Shown here: one piece after another, positions 32,687-41,478 of the stretch
Numbering within the stretch: position 1 is the stretch's first letter
How the letters are laid out: each line of letters opens with the position of its first letter
NCBI RefSeq assembly: GCF_014203355.1
Contig: NZ_JACHIR010000001.1
Location: 7,752,038 to 7,816,037, forward strand
Reading direction: 5' to 3'
Source of the DNA: Kutzneria kofuensis
GTDB taxonomy: Bacteria > Actinomycetota > Actinomycetes > Mycobacteriales > Pseudonocardiaceae
DNA: 64,000 bases
Position numbers and translations under genes: made by a program
Notes under the pieces: generated by a model
The model's input: the letters and a program-made list of their open reading frames with translations, nothing else
Told to the model about the DNA's origin: nothing
The model's database searches: none

Positions 32687-33316
32687 TCAGCCGGCCGGCT
32701 TGAGCTCCTGGACGGCGGCGGACACCTGGTCGTCGCCGGTGCAGACGGAGCCCAGGATCGCCAGCACGGCGCCGTAGGCCAGCGCGACGAGGTGGTCGAG
32801 GTCCATGTCGAGGCCGTGCGACAGCCAGTCCATGGTCATCTCGTCGACCGCGCCCATGCTGCCGCGCATGGCGATCCGCAGCACCGGGTCCGGCTCGCCG
32901 GTGACGCCGAGCAGCTTGCGCAGGAAGCACACGCCGGACCGCCGGGTCTGCTCCACCAGCTCGTCGACCTCGGGGTCCTGGCCGCCGGAGCGCATGATCG
33001 CCATGGACGTGTGGACGTGGTCGCGGCGGTACTCGATCTGCCGCCGCACCACGCCGCGCAGCCAGCGCGGGTTGGTGTCCTCGCCGGGACCGCGGTCGTG
33101 CAGCGCCTCGATCTCCGTCTGCATCTGACGCAGCACTTCCAAATACAGGCCGCGCTTGTCCTTGAAGTGGTAGAAGAGCAGCCCGTGCGCGACACCCGCC
33201 TCCTTGGCGATGTCGCTGATGTAGATCTCGTCGTACGGCTTGCGGGCGAACATCTCCGAGGCGACCGCGACCAATGCCGCGCGGCGCTGGCCGCGCACCG
33301 GTGTCGTCGCGCTCAT
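32687..33316 (-). CDS. TetR-family regulator
   Basis: This 209-residue protein has an N-terminal TetR HTH: 'RAALVAVASEMFARKPYDEI', 'ISDIAKEAGVAHGLLFYHFK'. The C-terminal ligand domain is not assignable. It is convergent with the azoreductase gene (4 bases between stops), which carries two operator-like repeats upstream. No palindromes of that type are seen before its own start. Confidence 0.92.
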   Translation of the reverse strand: MSATTPVRGQRRAALVAVASEMFARKPYDEIYISDIAKEAGVAHGLLFYHFKDKRGLYLEVLRQMQTEIEALHDRGPGEDTNPRWLRGVVRRQIEYRRDHVHTSMAIMRSGGQDPEVDELVEQTRRSGVCFLRKLLGVTGEPDPVLRIAMRGSMGAVDEMTMDWLSHGLDMDLDHLVALAYGAVLAILGSVCTGDDQVSAAVQELKPAG

Positions 33317-33408
33317 GGCGCCAGAATACCGTCCGCCCGGGCAACGGGCGGGGACCGCGACCGCGGCCAGGTCTCGCCGGAACCGTCCGGAGCGGGCAGA
33401 CTTTCCCC

Positions 33409-34287
33409 ATGCATTCCGCCGGACTTGTGCTGCATCCCCAGCGGGACTCGGCCGACGCCGTGTCCGCGGTGCTCGGCTGGGCGGCCAAGCGGGACATCGA
33501 GATCCTCGGCATCACCGGCGAGATCGGCCGGTTGGACTGCGCCGCGATCCCGGTCTCGCCCGACGAGCTCGGTCGCCGCGCCGACCTCGTCGTCAGCCTC
33601 GGCGGCGACGGCACCATGCTGCGGGCCATGCGCATCGCCGACGGGCAGCGGGCGCCGGTGCTCGGCGTCAACCTGGGCAAGCTCGGGTTCCTGGCCGAGG
33701 TCGACGTGCCCGATCTGCCGGACGCGCTGACCGCCATCGACGACCACGAGTTCAGCATCGAGCCCCGATTGGCCGTCGACGCCGTCCTGGGCGACCGCAC
33801 TGTCACCGCCTTCAACGACGTCGCCGTCGTGCGCGTCCCCGGCGACGGCAGCGCCGTGGTGGCCGTCCGCGTCGCCGGACAGCCCTTCGTCAGCTACTCC
33901 GCCGACGCCGTCATCGTCGCGACGCCAACCGGTTCGACCGCGTACAGCTTCTCCGCCGGTGGCCCCATCACCAGCCCCTCCGTCGAGGCCCTGCTGGTGA
34001 CGCCCGCCGCGCCGCACTCCGCGTGGAGCCGGGGCGTCGTGCTCTCCGTGCACGACACCGTGGAGTTGGACATCCTCCCCACCAGCGGTCGCCTCGCCGT
34101 CGAGGTCGACGGCGAAGTCGCCGGCTACGTCGGTCCCGGCGACCGCATCGACCTTCGTGCCCGCCCCGGCGCCGCCCGGGTCGTCCGCCTCGGCCGCACC
34201 ACCTTCTACCAGCGGGCCCGCCGCAAGCTGCGGCTCACCGACTCCGCCGAGATCCCCGTGTCCTGGCCGGACGGGGTGGGCATCTAG
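33409..34287 (+). CDS. nadK: NAD kinase
   Basis: This 292-residue NAD kinase-family protein has the GGDGTMLRA motif (about residues 65-73), 'VLGVNLGKLGFLAEVDVPDL', NDVAV in place of the common NE-x-V, 'DAVIVATPTGSTAYSFSAGG' and 'LPTSGRLAVEVDGEVAGYVG'. It phosphorylates NAD to NADP. Actinomycetes often have more than one copy, so it may be an accessory paralogue. The ATG at 33409 is used. It is monocistronic and convergent with the GNAT gene (4-base overlap). Confidence 0.9.
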   Translation: MHSAGLVLHPQRDSADAVSAVLGWAAKRDIEILGITGEIGRLDCAAIPVSPDELGRRADLVVSLGGDGTMLRAMRIADGQRAPVLGVNLGKLGFLAEVDVPDLPDALTAIDDHEFSIEPRLAVDAVLGDRTVTAFNDVAVVRVPGDGSAVVAVRVAGQPFVSYSADAVIVATPTGSTAYSFSAGGPITSPSVEALLVTPAAPHSAWSRGVVLSVHDTVELDILPTSGRLAVEVDGEVAGYVGPGDRIDLRARPGAARVVRLGRTTFYQRARRKLRLTDSAEIPVSWPDGVGI

Positions 34288-34781
34288 AGCGGCCGCCCGA
34301 CGATCACCAGGTCCTTCCGCTCGCCGTCCAGGTCGGCCACCGCCGGCAGCCGGCCCCACTCCTCGAACCCGTGCGAGCGGAACAGCCGCAGGCTCGGCTC
34401 GTTGCTGGCGAAGATCGTCGTCGCCAGCGTCCGCGCGCCGAGCCTCGGCGCATACGCGATCGCCGCCGTCAACAGGTCCCGCCCCTGTCCCCGGCCGCGG
34501 TGCCCCGGGTGCAGGTAGATCGCCAGGTCGAGGGTGACGTCGTAGCCGCGCCGGCCGTTGAGGAACGGCTCGAACGACAGGTATCCGGTGACCGTGCCCG
34601 GATCGTCCGGGTGGTAGCCGACCCAGGTCGGGTGCCGGGCCTCCGCCAGCCACTCCCGCCGGGACTCGACGGTGATCGGATCGAGGTCGGCGGTGCTGGT
34701 CCTGCTCAGCACCGCCGCGTTGTAGATGTCCACGATGGCCGGCAGATCCGCCGGCGTGGCCGTCCGGTGTAGATATGTCAC
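34284..34781 (-). CDS. GNAT acetyltransferase (phosphinothricin acetyltransferase-like)
   Basis: This protein of about 165 residues has the GNAT fold: 'TATPADLPAIVDIYNAAVLS', 'LDLAIYLHPGHRGRGQGRDL' (acetyl-CoA R/Q-x-x-G-x-G/A site) and 'LFRSHGFEEWGRLP'. The N-terminal pattern is that of PAT/Bar-type N-acetyltransferases, which modify phosphinothricin or other amino compounds. The start is uncertain: GTG at 34781 matches family length; ATG at 34835 and GTG at 34844 add about 20 residues. Confidence 0.85.
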   Translation of the reverse strand: MTYLHRTATPADLPAIVDIYNAAVLSRTSTADLDPITVESRREWLAEARHPTWVGYHPDDPGTVTGYLSFEPFLNGRRGYDVTLDLAIYLHPGHRGRGQGRDLLTAAIAYAPRLGARTLATTIFASNEPSLRLFRSHGFEEWGRLPAVADLDGERKDLVIVGRPL

Positions 34782-34890
34782 GGCAGCACCACCACCAGAC
34801 TCGTCCTCCACTTCGGCCAGCAGTTGCGACGCCATACGCGGCACGGAGTTGGCTCAGGACAGCCGTTGTATCCCAGATGTGGGACAGCCG

Positions 34891-35556
34891 TCACGCGGTC
34901 GATGAAGTGGTTCCCGCGTCGATGACGAGCATGTGCCGGGCGCCGCGCTGGAACCGGTACGGCACCTCCCGCAACTCGTTGGCGGGCAACGAGGAGCGCA
35001 ACCGGTCGAGGAACTCCACGGGCTCGCCGCTGCCCTGCAGCACCAGTGGGAAGATCCGCACCTCGCGGCGGGCGACGCGAACCAGCTCGGCGATCGCGCG
35101 GTGATGCCACTGCTCGTCGAGCTGATTCGCCCATGTGAAAAGGAGATGTGAGCACAGCGCCAGCTCCACGCTGTCGGCGGCCAGCGGCAGATCCGGCAGC
35201 GACGCGGCGACGTAGCGGCCCGGGCGAGCACGAAGATCCGCCAGGAACGACTCGGCGGCGTCCAGGCGCATGGCGGCACGTCGCTCCGTGGTGCCGTACC
35301 ACTCCCATTCGAAACGGTCCCGGTTGGCGTCGATCATCCGGTCGCCGTCGCGCAGGCCGGCGCGCACGAGCCTCGCCATCTCGTCGTACCCCAACGCATA
35401 CGCCGGGTCGACGGCGATCGCGTCGGGGACGTCGGCGGCGAAGCCGGATCCGCCGGCGCAGCAGTCCAGGACCCGGCCGGTCAGGTCGGCGGGGGAGAGG
35501 TCGAACATCGCCCGGTACTCCGCGGCCGATCGGGACGTCACAAGCACACCGGCCAT
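34891..35556 (-). CDS. Class I SAM-dependent methyltransferase-like protein
   Basis: This protein of about 221 residues has the SAM motif I 'GRVLDCCAGGSGFAADVPDA' followed by 'AIAVDPAYALGYDEMARLV', an acidic 'SLPDLPLAADSVELALCSHL' and 'HRAIAELVRVARREVRIFPL'. The substrate is unknown. The ATG at 35556 gives a natural N-terminus (MAGVLVTSRSAAEYRAMF); the ATG at 35616 is possible and would start beside the palindrome at 35618. It is divergent from the P450 operon and may share its operator. Confidence 0.82.
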   Translation of the reverse strand: MAGVLVTSRSAAEYRAMFDLSPADLTGRVLDCCAGGSGFAADVPDAIAVDPAYALGYDEMARLVRAGLRDGDRMIDANRDRFEWEWYGTTERRAAMRLDAAESFLADLRARPGRYVAASLPDLPLAADSVELALCSHLLFTWANQLDEQWHHRAIAELVRVARREVRIFPLVLQGSGEPVEFLDRLRSSLPANELREVPYRFQRGARHMLVIDAGTTSSTA

Positions 35557-35617
35557 TCTGGCGAGCTCGGCCCGGCAGCGTCCGGCGCTTTCCCGTCCGC
35601 ACACCTCCCTACTCATG

Positions 35618-35641
35618 TTTAAGTCAGTCGCTTGACTTAAA
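35618..35641. promoter_or_regulatory. TetR-type palindromic operator upstream of the P450 operon
   Basis: TTTAAGTCA (35618-35626) and TGACTTAAA (35633-35641) are perfect inverted 9-mers separated by 6 bases. The site lies between the methyltransferase gene and the P450 gene starting at 35668. The TetR encoded in this operon (36881-37513) is the likely binder. Confidence 0.7.
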
Positions 35642-35667
35642 TCGTCCTGAGGGCTTCACTGGGTCGC

Positions 35668-36870
35668 GTGGACAACCTGAGCTACCCCCTGCCGCGGCCC
35701 GCGGCGCTCGAACCGCCCGTCGAGTGGGCCGAGCTGCGGCAACGCTGCCCGGTCGCGCGGGTGCGGATGCCGAGCGGCGACGAGGCGACGCTGCTCACCC
35801 GGTACGCCGACGTGCGGCAGATCCTGTCCGACACCCGGTTCGGCCGGCTGCTCGACGCCCCGGACGCCGCCCGGCTCTCGGACACCGACTCCGGCGGCGT
35901 GTTCAACAGCGAGATGGCCACCGTGCTGCCGCAGACCGGCCCCGCGCACGAGCGCTGGCGGCGCATGATCAGCAAGTGGTTCACCGCCAAGCGGATGACC
36001 GCGCTGCGCCCCGGCATCGAGGCGATGGCCAACCAGCTGATCGACGAGATGACGGCCAAGGGCCAGCCGGCCGACCTGAAGGCCGACCTGGCCTTCCCGC
36101 TGCCGGTGTGGGTGATCTGCGACCTGCTCGGCGTGCCCGAGTCCGACCGCGACCGGTTCGCGCACTGGTCGGACAGCCTGCTCAACCTGACCCGGTACAC
36201 GCAGCAGGAGATGGAGACCGCCCAGCGCGAGTTCGCCGCGTACATGGCGGCCCACATCGCGGCCCGCCGAGCGGAGCCGGGCGACGACCTGCTCAGCGAA
36301 CTGGTGATCGCCACCGACGCGGAGGGGCGCGGCCTGTCCGACGCCGAACTGGTCGCGACCGGGCAGGGCCTGCTGATCGCCGGGCACGAGACGACGGCGA
36401 ACATGATCGCCAAGATGACCGGCATGCTGCTGGCCGACCGCCGCCGCTGGGAGCGGCTGCTGGCGGACCGGTCGCTGGTGCGCACGGCCGTCGAGGAGGC
36501 GCTGCGCTTCGACGCCAACCTCGGCTTCGGCATGGTTCGCTACGTCGACCAGGACGTCGAGGTCGGCGACGACAGGATCACCGCCGGCACGACGGTCGTC
36601 TGCGACATGGCGGCGGCCAACCGTGACGAGACGGAGTTCGCCGACGCCGCCGAGATGGACCTGGCCCGCACCCCCAACCCGCACCTGACGTTCGGCGCCG
36701 GCCCGCACTCGTGCCTCGGCCAGTCGCTGGCCCGCACCGAGCTGCAGACCGTGCTCGGGGTGCTGTTGGACCGGGTCCCCTCGCTGGAGCTGGCGGTGCC
36801 GGCGGAAGATCTCCAGCGAGTGGAAGGTCTGGTCGTCGGCGGGCTGAGCGCGCTGCCGGTGCGGTGGTAA
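35668..36870 (+). CDS. Cytochrome P450 (second of three)
   Basis: This 400-residue P450 has the I-helix IAGHETTANMIAK, ExxR in EEALRFD, and the heme loop FGAGPHSCLGQSLAR. It is the first gene of an operon with a TetR, a ferredoxin and another P450, and is preceded by a strong palindrome. The GTG at 35668 is the only sensible start. It is likely to hydroxylate a small hydrophobic molecule that the TetR also senses. Confidence 0.93.
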   Translation: MDNLSYPLPRPAALEPPVEWAELRQRCPVARVRMPSGDEATLLTRYADVRQILSDTRFGRLLDAPDAARLSDTDSGGVFNSEMATVLPQTGPAHERWRRMISKWFTAKRMTALRPGIEAMANQLIDEMTAKGQPADLKADLAFPLPVWVICDLLGVPESDRDRFAHWSDSLLNLTRYTQQEMETAQREFAAYMAAHIAARRAEPGDDLLSELVIATDAEGRGLSDAELVATGQGLLIAGHETTANMIAKMTGMLLADRRRWERLLADRSLVRTAVEEALRFDANLGFGMVRYVDQDVEVGDDRITAGTTVVCDMAAANRDETEFADAAEMDLARTPNPHLTFGAGPHSCLGQSLARTELQTVLGVLLDRVPSLELAVPAEDLQRVEGLVVGGLSALPVRW

Positions 36871-36880
36871 GGAGATGATC

Positions 36881-37513
36881 ATGGCCGGTGGCGCGGTGCG
36901 GACCGAGCGGGCGCAGGCGACCCGGGACGCCATCCTGGCGGCCGCGGAACGACTGTTCGCCGAGCACGGCGTGATCACCGTGTCCAACCGGCAGATCAGC
37001 GAGGCCGCGGGGCAGGGCAACAACGCCGCCGTCGGCTACCACTTCGGCACCAAGGCGGACCTGGTGCGCGCCATCGTGCACAAGCACAGCGCCGAGATGG
37101 AACGGCTGCGCGAGGCGATGGTGGCCGAGGCGGCCGACTCCATCGACCTGCGCGTGTGGGTCGCCTGCCTGGTCCGCCCGGCCACCCAGCACCTGGCCGA
37201 ACTCGGCAGTCCCAGCTGGTACGGCCGGTTCGCCGCCCAGGTGATGGCCGATCCCGAGCTGCGCACCGTGATCGTCGACGAGGCGCTGAGCTCACCCAGC
37301 CTGCAGGCCGTGCTCGACGGCATCAACCGCTGCCTGCCCGAGCTGCCGGCCCCGATCCGGGCCGAGCGGGACGACATGGCGCGGCACCTGATCGTGCAGA
37401 TGACGGCGGAGCGCGAACGCGCGCTCGCCGAGAACCGACCCACGCCCCGGTCCAGCTGGCACGACGCCGCGACCGGGCTGATCGACGCGATCGTGGGCAT
37501 CATGCGTGCTTGA
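36881..37513 (+). CDS. TetR-family regulator of the P450 operon
   Basis: This 210-residue TetR has the HTH 'TRDAILAAAERLFAEHGVIT', 'ISEAAGQGNNAAVGYHFGTK'. The C-terminal region resembles the PsrA/CrtR-like TetR_C group. The ATG at 36881 has AAGGAG 6 bases upstream; an ATG at 36875 is too close to the same ribosome site. Being encoded inside the operon, it probably autoregulates through the palindrome at 35618. Confidence 0.92.
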   Translation: MAGGAVRTERAQATRDAILAAAERLFAEHGVITVSNRQISEAAGQGNNAAVGYHFGTKADLVRAIVHKHSAEMERLREAMVAEAADSIDLRVWVACLVRPATQHLAELGSPSWYGRFAAQVMADPELRTVIVDEALSSPSLQAVLDGINRCLPELPAPIRAERDDMARHLIVQMTAERERALAENRPTPRSSWHDAATGLIDAIVGIMRA

Positions 37514-37521
37514 GGAGAACC

Positions 37522-37716
37522 GTGAAGATCGTTGTGGACCAGGACAAGTGTTGCGGCGCCGGGAGCTGCGTGCTGCTCGCGCCGGACGTGTTCGACCAGC
37601 GGGACGACGACGGCATCGTCGTGCTGCTCGACGCGGAGCCGGCTGCTGAACTGCACGGTGCGGTTCAGGAGGCCGTCAACGTGTGCCCCGCCGGGGCGAT
37701 CCGGGTGACGTCATGA
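37522..37716 (+). CDS. [3Fe-4S]-type ferredoxin
   Basis: This 64-residue ferredoxin has 'VDQDKCCGAGSCVLLAPDVF' and the C-terminal VCPAGAI; the third cysteine precedes Pro, as in P450-linked 3Fe-4S ferredoxins. The GTG at 37522 has GAGGAG upstream. Its stop overlaps the next P450 start (ATGA), so it should supply electrons to that enzyme and perhaps to the other P450s in the window. Confidence 0.92.
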   Translation: MKIVVDQDKCCGAGSCVLLAPDVFDQRDDDGIVVLLDAEPAAELHGAVQEAVNVCPAGAIRVTS

Positions 37717-38909
37717 CCGTGCTGCCCGAGTTTCCGTTGCCGCGGGCCGCCGACTGCCCGTTCGACCCGCCGCCGGCGTTGCGGGAGATGCAGCAGGAGG
37801 GACCGCTGGCCCGGGTGCGGCTGGCCGACGGCAGCACGCCGTGGCTGGTCACCCGCTACGCCGACCAGCGCGCCGTGCTCGCCGATCCCCGGGTGAGCGC
37901 CGACGTCGACCGTCCCGGCTACCCGCTCGGTGCCCCGCGCCAGCCCGGCGGCACCAAGATCGGCTTCATCCTGATGGACGACCCCGAGCACGCCCGGCTG
38001 CGCCGCATGGTCACCGGTTCGTTCGCGGTCAAGCGGGTCGAGGCGATGCGGCCGGCCGTGCAGCGCATCGTGGACGACCTGATCGACCAGTTGCTGGCCG
38101 GCCCCCGGCCGGTCGACCTCGTCGAGGCGTTCGCGCTTCCCGTGCCGTCACTGGTGATCTGCGACCTGCTCGGCGTGCCGTACACCGACCACGACTTCTT
38201 CCAGCAGAACAGCAAGACCATCATCCGCCGGTCGGCCGGCCCGGCGGAGCGGATGGCCGCCGGCCGGGCACTCAACGAGTACCTGGACGACCTGATGGGC
38301 CGCAAGCTCGTCGAGCCCGCCGACGACCTGCTGTCCCAGCTGGCCGGCCGCGTGCACGCGGGTGAGCTCACCCGCCAGGACGCCGCCCAGATCGGCGTGC
38401 TGCTGCTCATCGCCGGGCACGAGACCACCGCCAACATGATCGCGCTGGGCACCCTCGCCCTGCTCGAACACCCCTCGCAGCTGGCCGTGCTCCGCGACTC
38501 CGACGACCCCGCGCTGGTGGCCTCCGCCGTCGAGGAGTTGTTGCGCTACCTGCACATCACCCACAACGGCCGGCGCCGCGTGGCCATCGAGGACCTGGAG
38601 GTCGGCGGCCAGCTCATCCGGGCCGGCGAGGGCATCATCGTCGCCAACGACATCGGCAACCGCGATCCCGCCGCGTTCGACGACCCGGACCGCCTCGACC
38701 TGACCCGCAGCGCCCGCCACCACGTCGCCTTCGGCTTCGGCGTGCACCAGTGCCTCGGGCAGCCGCTGGCCCGGATGGAGCTGCAGGTCGTGTACGGCAC
38801 GCTGTACCGGCGGATCCCCACCCTGCGCCTCGCCGCCGACCTGGACCAGATCTCGTTCAAGCACGACGGCTCGGTCTACGGCGTGTACGAGCTGCCGGTC
38901 ACGTTCTGA
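37713..38909 (+). CDS. Cytochrome P450 (third of three)
   Basis: This 398-residue P450 has the I-helix IAGHETTANMIALG, ExxR in EELLRYLH, and heme loop FGFGVHQCLGQPLAR. It is more like the P450 at 29214 than its operon mate at 35668 (shared 'GHETTANMIAL', 'GNRD', 'FKHDGSVYGV'-type end). The ATGA overlap with the ferredoxin gene signals coupled expression. Its 3' end overlaps the convergent nitroreductase gene by 11 bases. Confidence 0.93.
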   Translation: MTVLPEFPLPRAADCPFDPPPALREMQQEGPLARVRLADGSTPWLVTRYADQRAVLADPRVSADVDRPGYPLGAPRQPGGTKIGFILMDDPEHARLRRMVTGSFAVKRVEAMRPAVQRIVDDLIDQLLAGPRPVDLVEAFALPVPSLVICDLLGVPYTDHDFFQQNSKTIIRRSAGPAERMAAGRALNEYLDDLMGRKLVEPADDLLSQLAGRVHAGELTRQDAAQIGVLLLIAGHETTANMIALGTLALLEHPSQLAVLRDSDDPALVASAVEELLRYLHITHNGRRRVAIEDLEVGGQLIRAGEGIIVANDIGNRDPAAFDDPDRLDLTRSARHHVAFGFGVHQCLGQPLARMELQVVYGTLYRRIPTLRLAADLDQISFKHDGSVYGVYELPVTF

Positions 38910-39582
38910 CCACCACCAGCGCTTCGGCGAGCGGCTTGCGGCGCAGGTCCGGCACCTCGCAGTCGTCGGCCGGATAGCCGACCGGGAACAGGATGTACGG
39001 CCGCTCGGTCGCCGGGCGGCCGAACAGCTCGGTCAGGAACGCCATCGGGTTCGGCGTGTGCGTCAGCGTCGCCAGGCCCATCTCGTGCAGCGCGGCGATG
39101 AACAGCCCGCACGCGATCCCGACGCTCTCGTTGACGTAGTAGTTCTTGCGCAGCGATCCGTCCGGCCGTGGCGTGCTCTTCTGCGCGAACGCCACCACCA
39201 GCCACGCAGCGCTTTCCAGGAACTCCTTGTGCTCGTCGGTCTCCAGCCTGCCCAGCGCCGCGTGCCACTCCGGGGCGTCGCGCTCGTGGTAGAAGCGGCG
39301 TTCCTCCTCCTCGGCCGCGGCCCGGACCTGACGTTTGAGCACCGGATCATCCGTCGCCGCGAACGTCCACGGCTGGAAGTGAGCCCCGCTCGGCGCGGTG
39401 TTCGCCGCCTGCACGGCGAGCTCGATCGCCCGCTGCGGCACCGGATCGGGCGAGAACCACCGCACCGAGCGTCGCTCGTCCAGTCGGCGGTAGAAGTCCT
39501 CGCCCCGCCGCAGCGCGTCGTCCGTCGACGGCCGGGCGGGGCGGTAGGGCAGGAAGGGATGCTCATGGCGGCGGTCGGGCAT
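38899..39582 (-). CDS. Nitroreductase-family protein (iodotyrosine deiodinase-like)
   Basis: This 227-residue FMN-dependent nitroreductase-fold protein has 'LDERRSVRWFSPDPVPQRAI' (FMN phosphate Arg-Ser-x-Arg), 'AANTAPSGAHFQPWTFAATD' and a C-terminal 'LFPVGYPADDCEVPDLRRKP'. The pattern is close to the IYD/BluB-like subgroup, which reduces aromatic halides or nitro groups. The substrate is unknown. It lies between the P450 operon and nadE on the minus strand; no clear operon. Confidence 0.86.
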   Translation of the reverse strand: MPDRRHEHPFLPYRPARPSTDDALRRGEDFYRRLDERRSVRWFSPDPVPQRAIELAVQAANTAPSGAHFQPWTFAATDDPVLKRQVRAAAEEEERRFYHERDAPEWHAALGRLETDEHKEFLESAAWLVVAFAQKSTPRPDGSLRKNYYVNESVGIACGLFIAALHEMGLATLTHTPNPMAFLTELFGRPATERPYILFPVGYPADDCEVPDLRRKPLAEALVVVRT

Positions 39583-39615
39583 GTCCTCGACCCTGGCACG
39601 CCGCCACTCAGCGGT

Positions 39616-40455
39616 CTACCGCCACCAGTCGTCGAACGGGGTGACCGGCACGGTGCGCTTGTGCCGGGTCGCCAGAAACACCGACTCCACCCGCGACGCC
39701 AGCTCCGGCGTGACGTCGACGCCCTCCAGGTAGTCGTCGATCTCGCTGTACTTCAGGCCCAGGGCCACCTCGTCGGGCAGCGCCGGCCGCTCGTCCTCGA
39801 GGTCGGCGGTCGGCACCTTCTCCCACACGCTCGGCGGTGCGCCCAGCTCCTGCAGCAGCGCCGCGCCCTGGCGCTTGGTCAGCCCCGTCAGCGGGGTGAT
39901 GTCGACGCCGCCGTCGCCGTACTTGGTGAAGAAGCCCGTCACCGCCTCGGCCGCGTGGTCCGTGCCCACCACCAGCAGGTTCAGCTGGCCGGCGATCGAG
40001 TACTGGATCACCATGCGCTCGCGGGCCTTGATGTTGCCCCGCACGAAGTCGCGCAGTTTCGGCTCCTCGCCCAGCAGGTCTCGCAACCCGTGTGCCGACT
40101 CGGCGCTGACCGCGTCCGCACTCGGCTTGACGTTCACCACGATCGACCGGTCGGGCTGGATGAACCGCAGCGCGATCTGCGCGTCCTCCTCGTCGGCTTG
40201 CACCCCGTACGGCAGCCGGACCGCCACGAACGTCGCCTCGTGCCCCTCGGCCCGCAGCTCCTCCGCCGCGAGCTGGCACAGCTTGCCCGTCAACGTGCTG
40301 TCCTGCCCGCCGCTGATGCCGAGCACGAAGCCCTTGGCGGGCGTCGACCGCAGGTAGTCCTTGAGGAAATCGACCCGCTGCCGAACCTCGACCTTGGGCT
40401 CGATGGTCGGCTTGACACCCAGTTCGGCGAGGATCTGCTCCCGTAGGTTCACCAT
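39616..40455 (-). CDS. nadE: NH3-dependent NAD+ synthetase
   Basis: This 279-residue NadE has the PP-loop [14 protein letters not shown], '[20 protein letters not shown]', '[20 protein letters not shown]' and '[20 protein letters not shown]'. It converts nicotinate adenine dinucleotide to NAD using ammonia and has no glutaminase domain. Start ATG 40455. It is monocistronic and convergent with no neighbour; NAD kinase is encoded 5 kb upstream. Confidence 0.95.
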   Translation of the reverse strand: MVNLREQILAELGVKPTIEPKVEVRQRVDFLKDYLRSTPAKGFVLGISGGQDSTLTGKLCQLAAEELRAEGHEATFVAVRLPYGVQADEEDAQIALRFIQPDRSIVVNVKPSADAVSAESAHGLRDLLGEEPKLRDFVRGNIKARERMVIQYSIAGQLNLLVVGTDHAAEAVTGFFTKYGDGGVDITPLTGLTKRQGAALLQELGAPPSVWEKVPTADLEDERPALPDEVALGLKYSEIDDYLEGVDVTPELASRVESVFLATRHKRTVPVTPFDDWWR

Positions 40456-40464
40456 TCCCGCACT

Positions 40465-41346
40465 CTACCGATCCAGTGGCAGCTTGAGCGGCAGGGACGG
40501 CAGCGGAGGCAGGGCGGTCGGCAGCTGCTTCAGGAGATCGTCGACGACGGTGTCCACATGCGTCACGACGTCGTGCGCCGGCAGCAGATGAGTAGTGGTG
40601 ACGGGCGGCGGCGTGGACGCGGTCGCCGTCGTCGTTGTTGTTGTGACAGTGGTGGTTGTCGCCGTGGTGGTGACGACGGGCGGGGGCACAGTCGCGGTGG
40701 TGGTGGGCGTGGTGGTCATCGCCACGGGGGATTCGGCGTGGGGGAGCGACTGGTGCGGCGCCGGGGACGCCGGCAGGAGCATCACGGCAGCGACCGGGGC
40801 GGCGACGGCGGCGCAGGTGAGCGGGGCGGCGAGGCGTTGCAGCGCCCGGGCGCAGCAGACGCCGACCGGGAGGACGACGGCGATCCGCAGCTTGCGGAGC
40901 CGGCGGCGGGCACGGGTGAGGTGGGACTCGACGGCACGGGCGGTCAGCCCGAGCGACTGCGCGACCTCGGCCTCGGACATGCCGTCGCCGATGGCGGCGC
41001 AGACCTGGCGGGTGGTGGGCGGCAGGTCGGCGATGGACCGGACCAACCAGCGGGCGAGGTCACGATCGGCCACGAGATCGGCAGGATCGACGGGGGCGAT
41101 GGCCGTCGGCTCCCGCTGGCCGGCGACGCGCTCCCGGGACCGGCGCCGGACCTGGTCGATCAGCCGCCGCCGCGACACGGTGGCGACCCAGCCGGCGGGC
41201 GCCCGCACGGACTCGGGATCGTCCACCTCGAGCAGCTCGACCAGCGCCTCGTGCACGCAGTCCTCGGCCTCCTCGACGGTGGCCCCGGCGGCCAGGCACA
41301 GGCGCAGCGCATGGGCGCGAACGGCGCCGTACTCGTCGACGGTCAT
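40465..41346 (-). CDS. ECF-like sigma factor with C-terminal membrane and Thr-rich domains
   Basis: This 293-residue protein has sigma region 2 (about residues 10-70, 'APAGWVATVSRRRLIDQVRR') and region 4 (about 105-150, 'LPPTTRQVCAAIGDGMSEAE' and LGLTARAVESHLTRARRRLR). A hydrophobic stretch follows (about 154-193), then a Thr/Pro-rich tail and a short amphipathic end. The tail suggests membrane anchoring with a Thr-rich outer part, unlike ordinary soluble ECF factors. No separate anti-sigma gene is nearby. Start ATG 41346. It is divergent from the LuxR-type regulator at 41479. Confidence 0.85.
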   Translation of the reverse strand: MTVDEYGAVRAHALRLCLAAGATVEEAEDCVHEALVELLEVDDPESVRAPAGWVATVSRRRLIDQVRRRSRERVAGQREPTAIAPVDPADLVADRDLARWLVRSIADLPPTTRQVCAAIGDGMSEAEVAQSLGLTARAVESHLTRARRRLRKLRIAVVLPVGVCCARALQRLAAPLTCAAVAAPVAAVMLLPASPAPHQSLPHAESPVAMTTTPTTTATVPPPVVTTTATTTTVTTTTTTATASTPPPVTTTHLLPAHDVVTHVDTVVDDLLKQLPTALPPLPSLPLKLPLDR

Positions 41347-41478
41347 GGCCCTCCCTCGATCGATCCGGAAGCTAACACGGCCGACGCTCCGGAACCGCCC
41401 AGTGACCGAATGCCATCTCTTTTGCGGGTGGAGCGCTTCCCGTACGACCCCTCTGTGGACGGTGGAGGGAGCACTGGG

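Noticed and set aside
29214-38909. A natural-product gene cluster built around three P450s
   Set aside because: No polyketide synthase, peptide synthetase, terpene cyclase or RiPP core is present between or around them.
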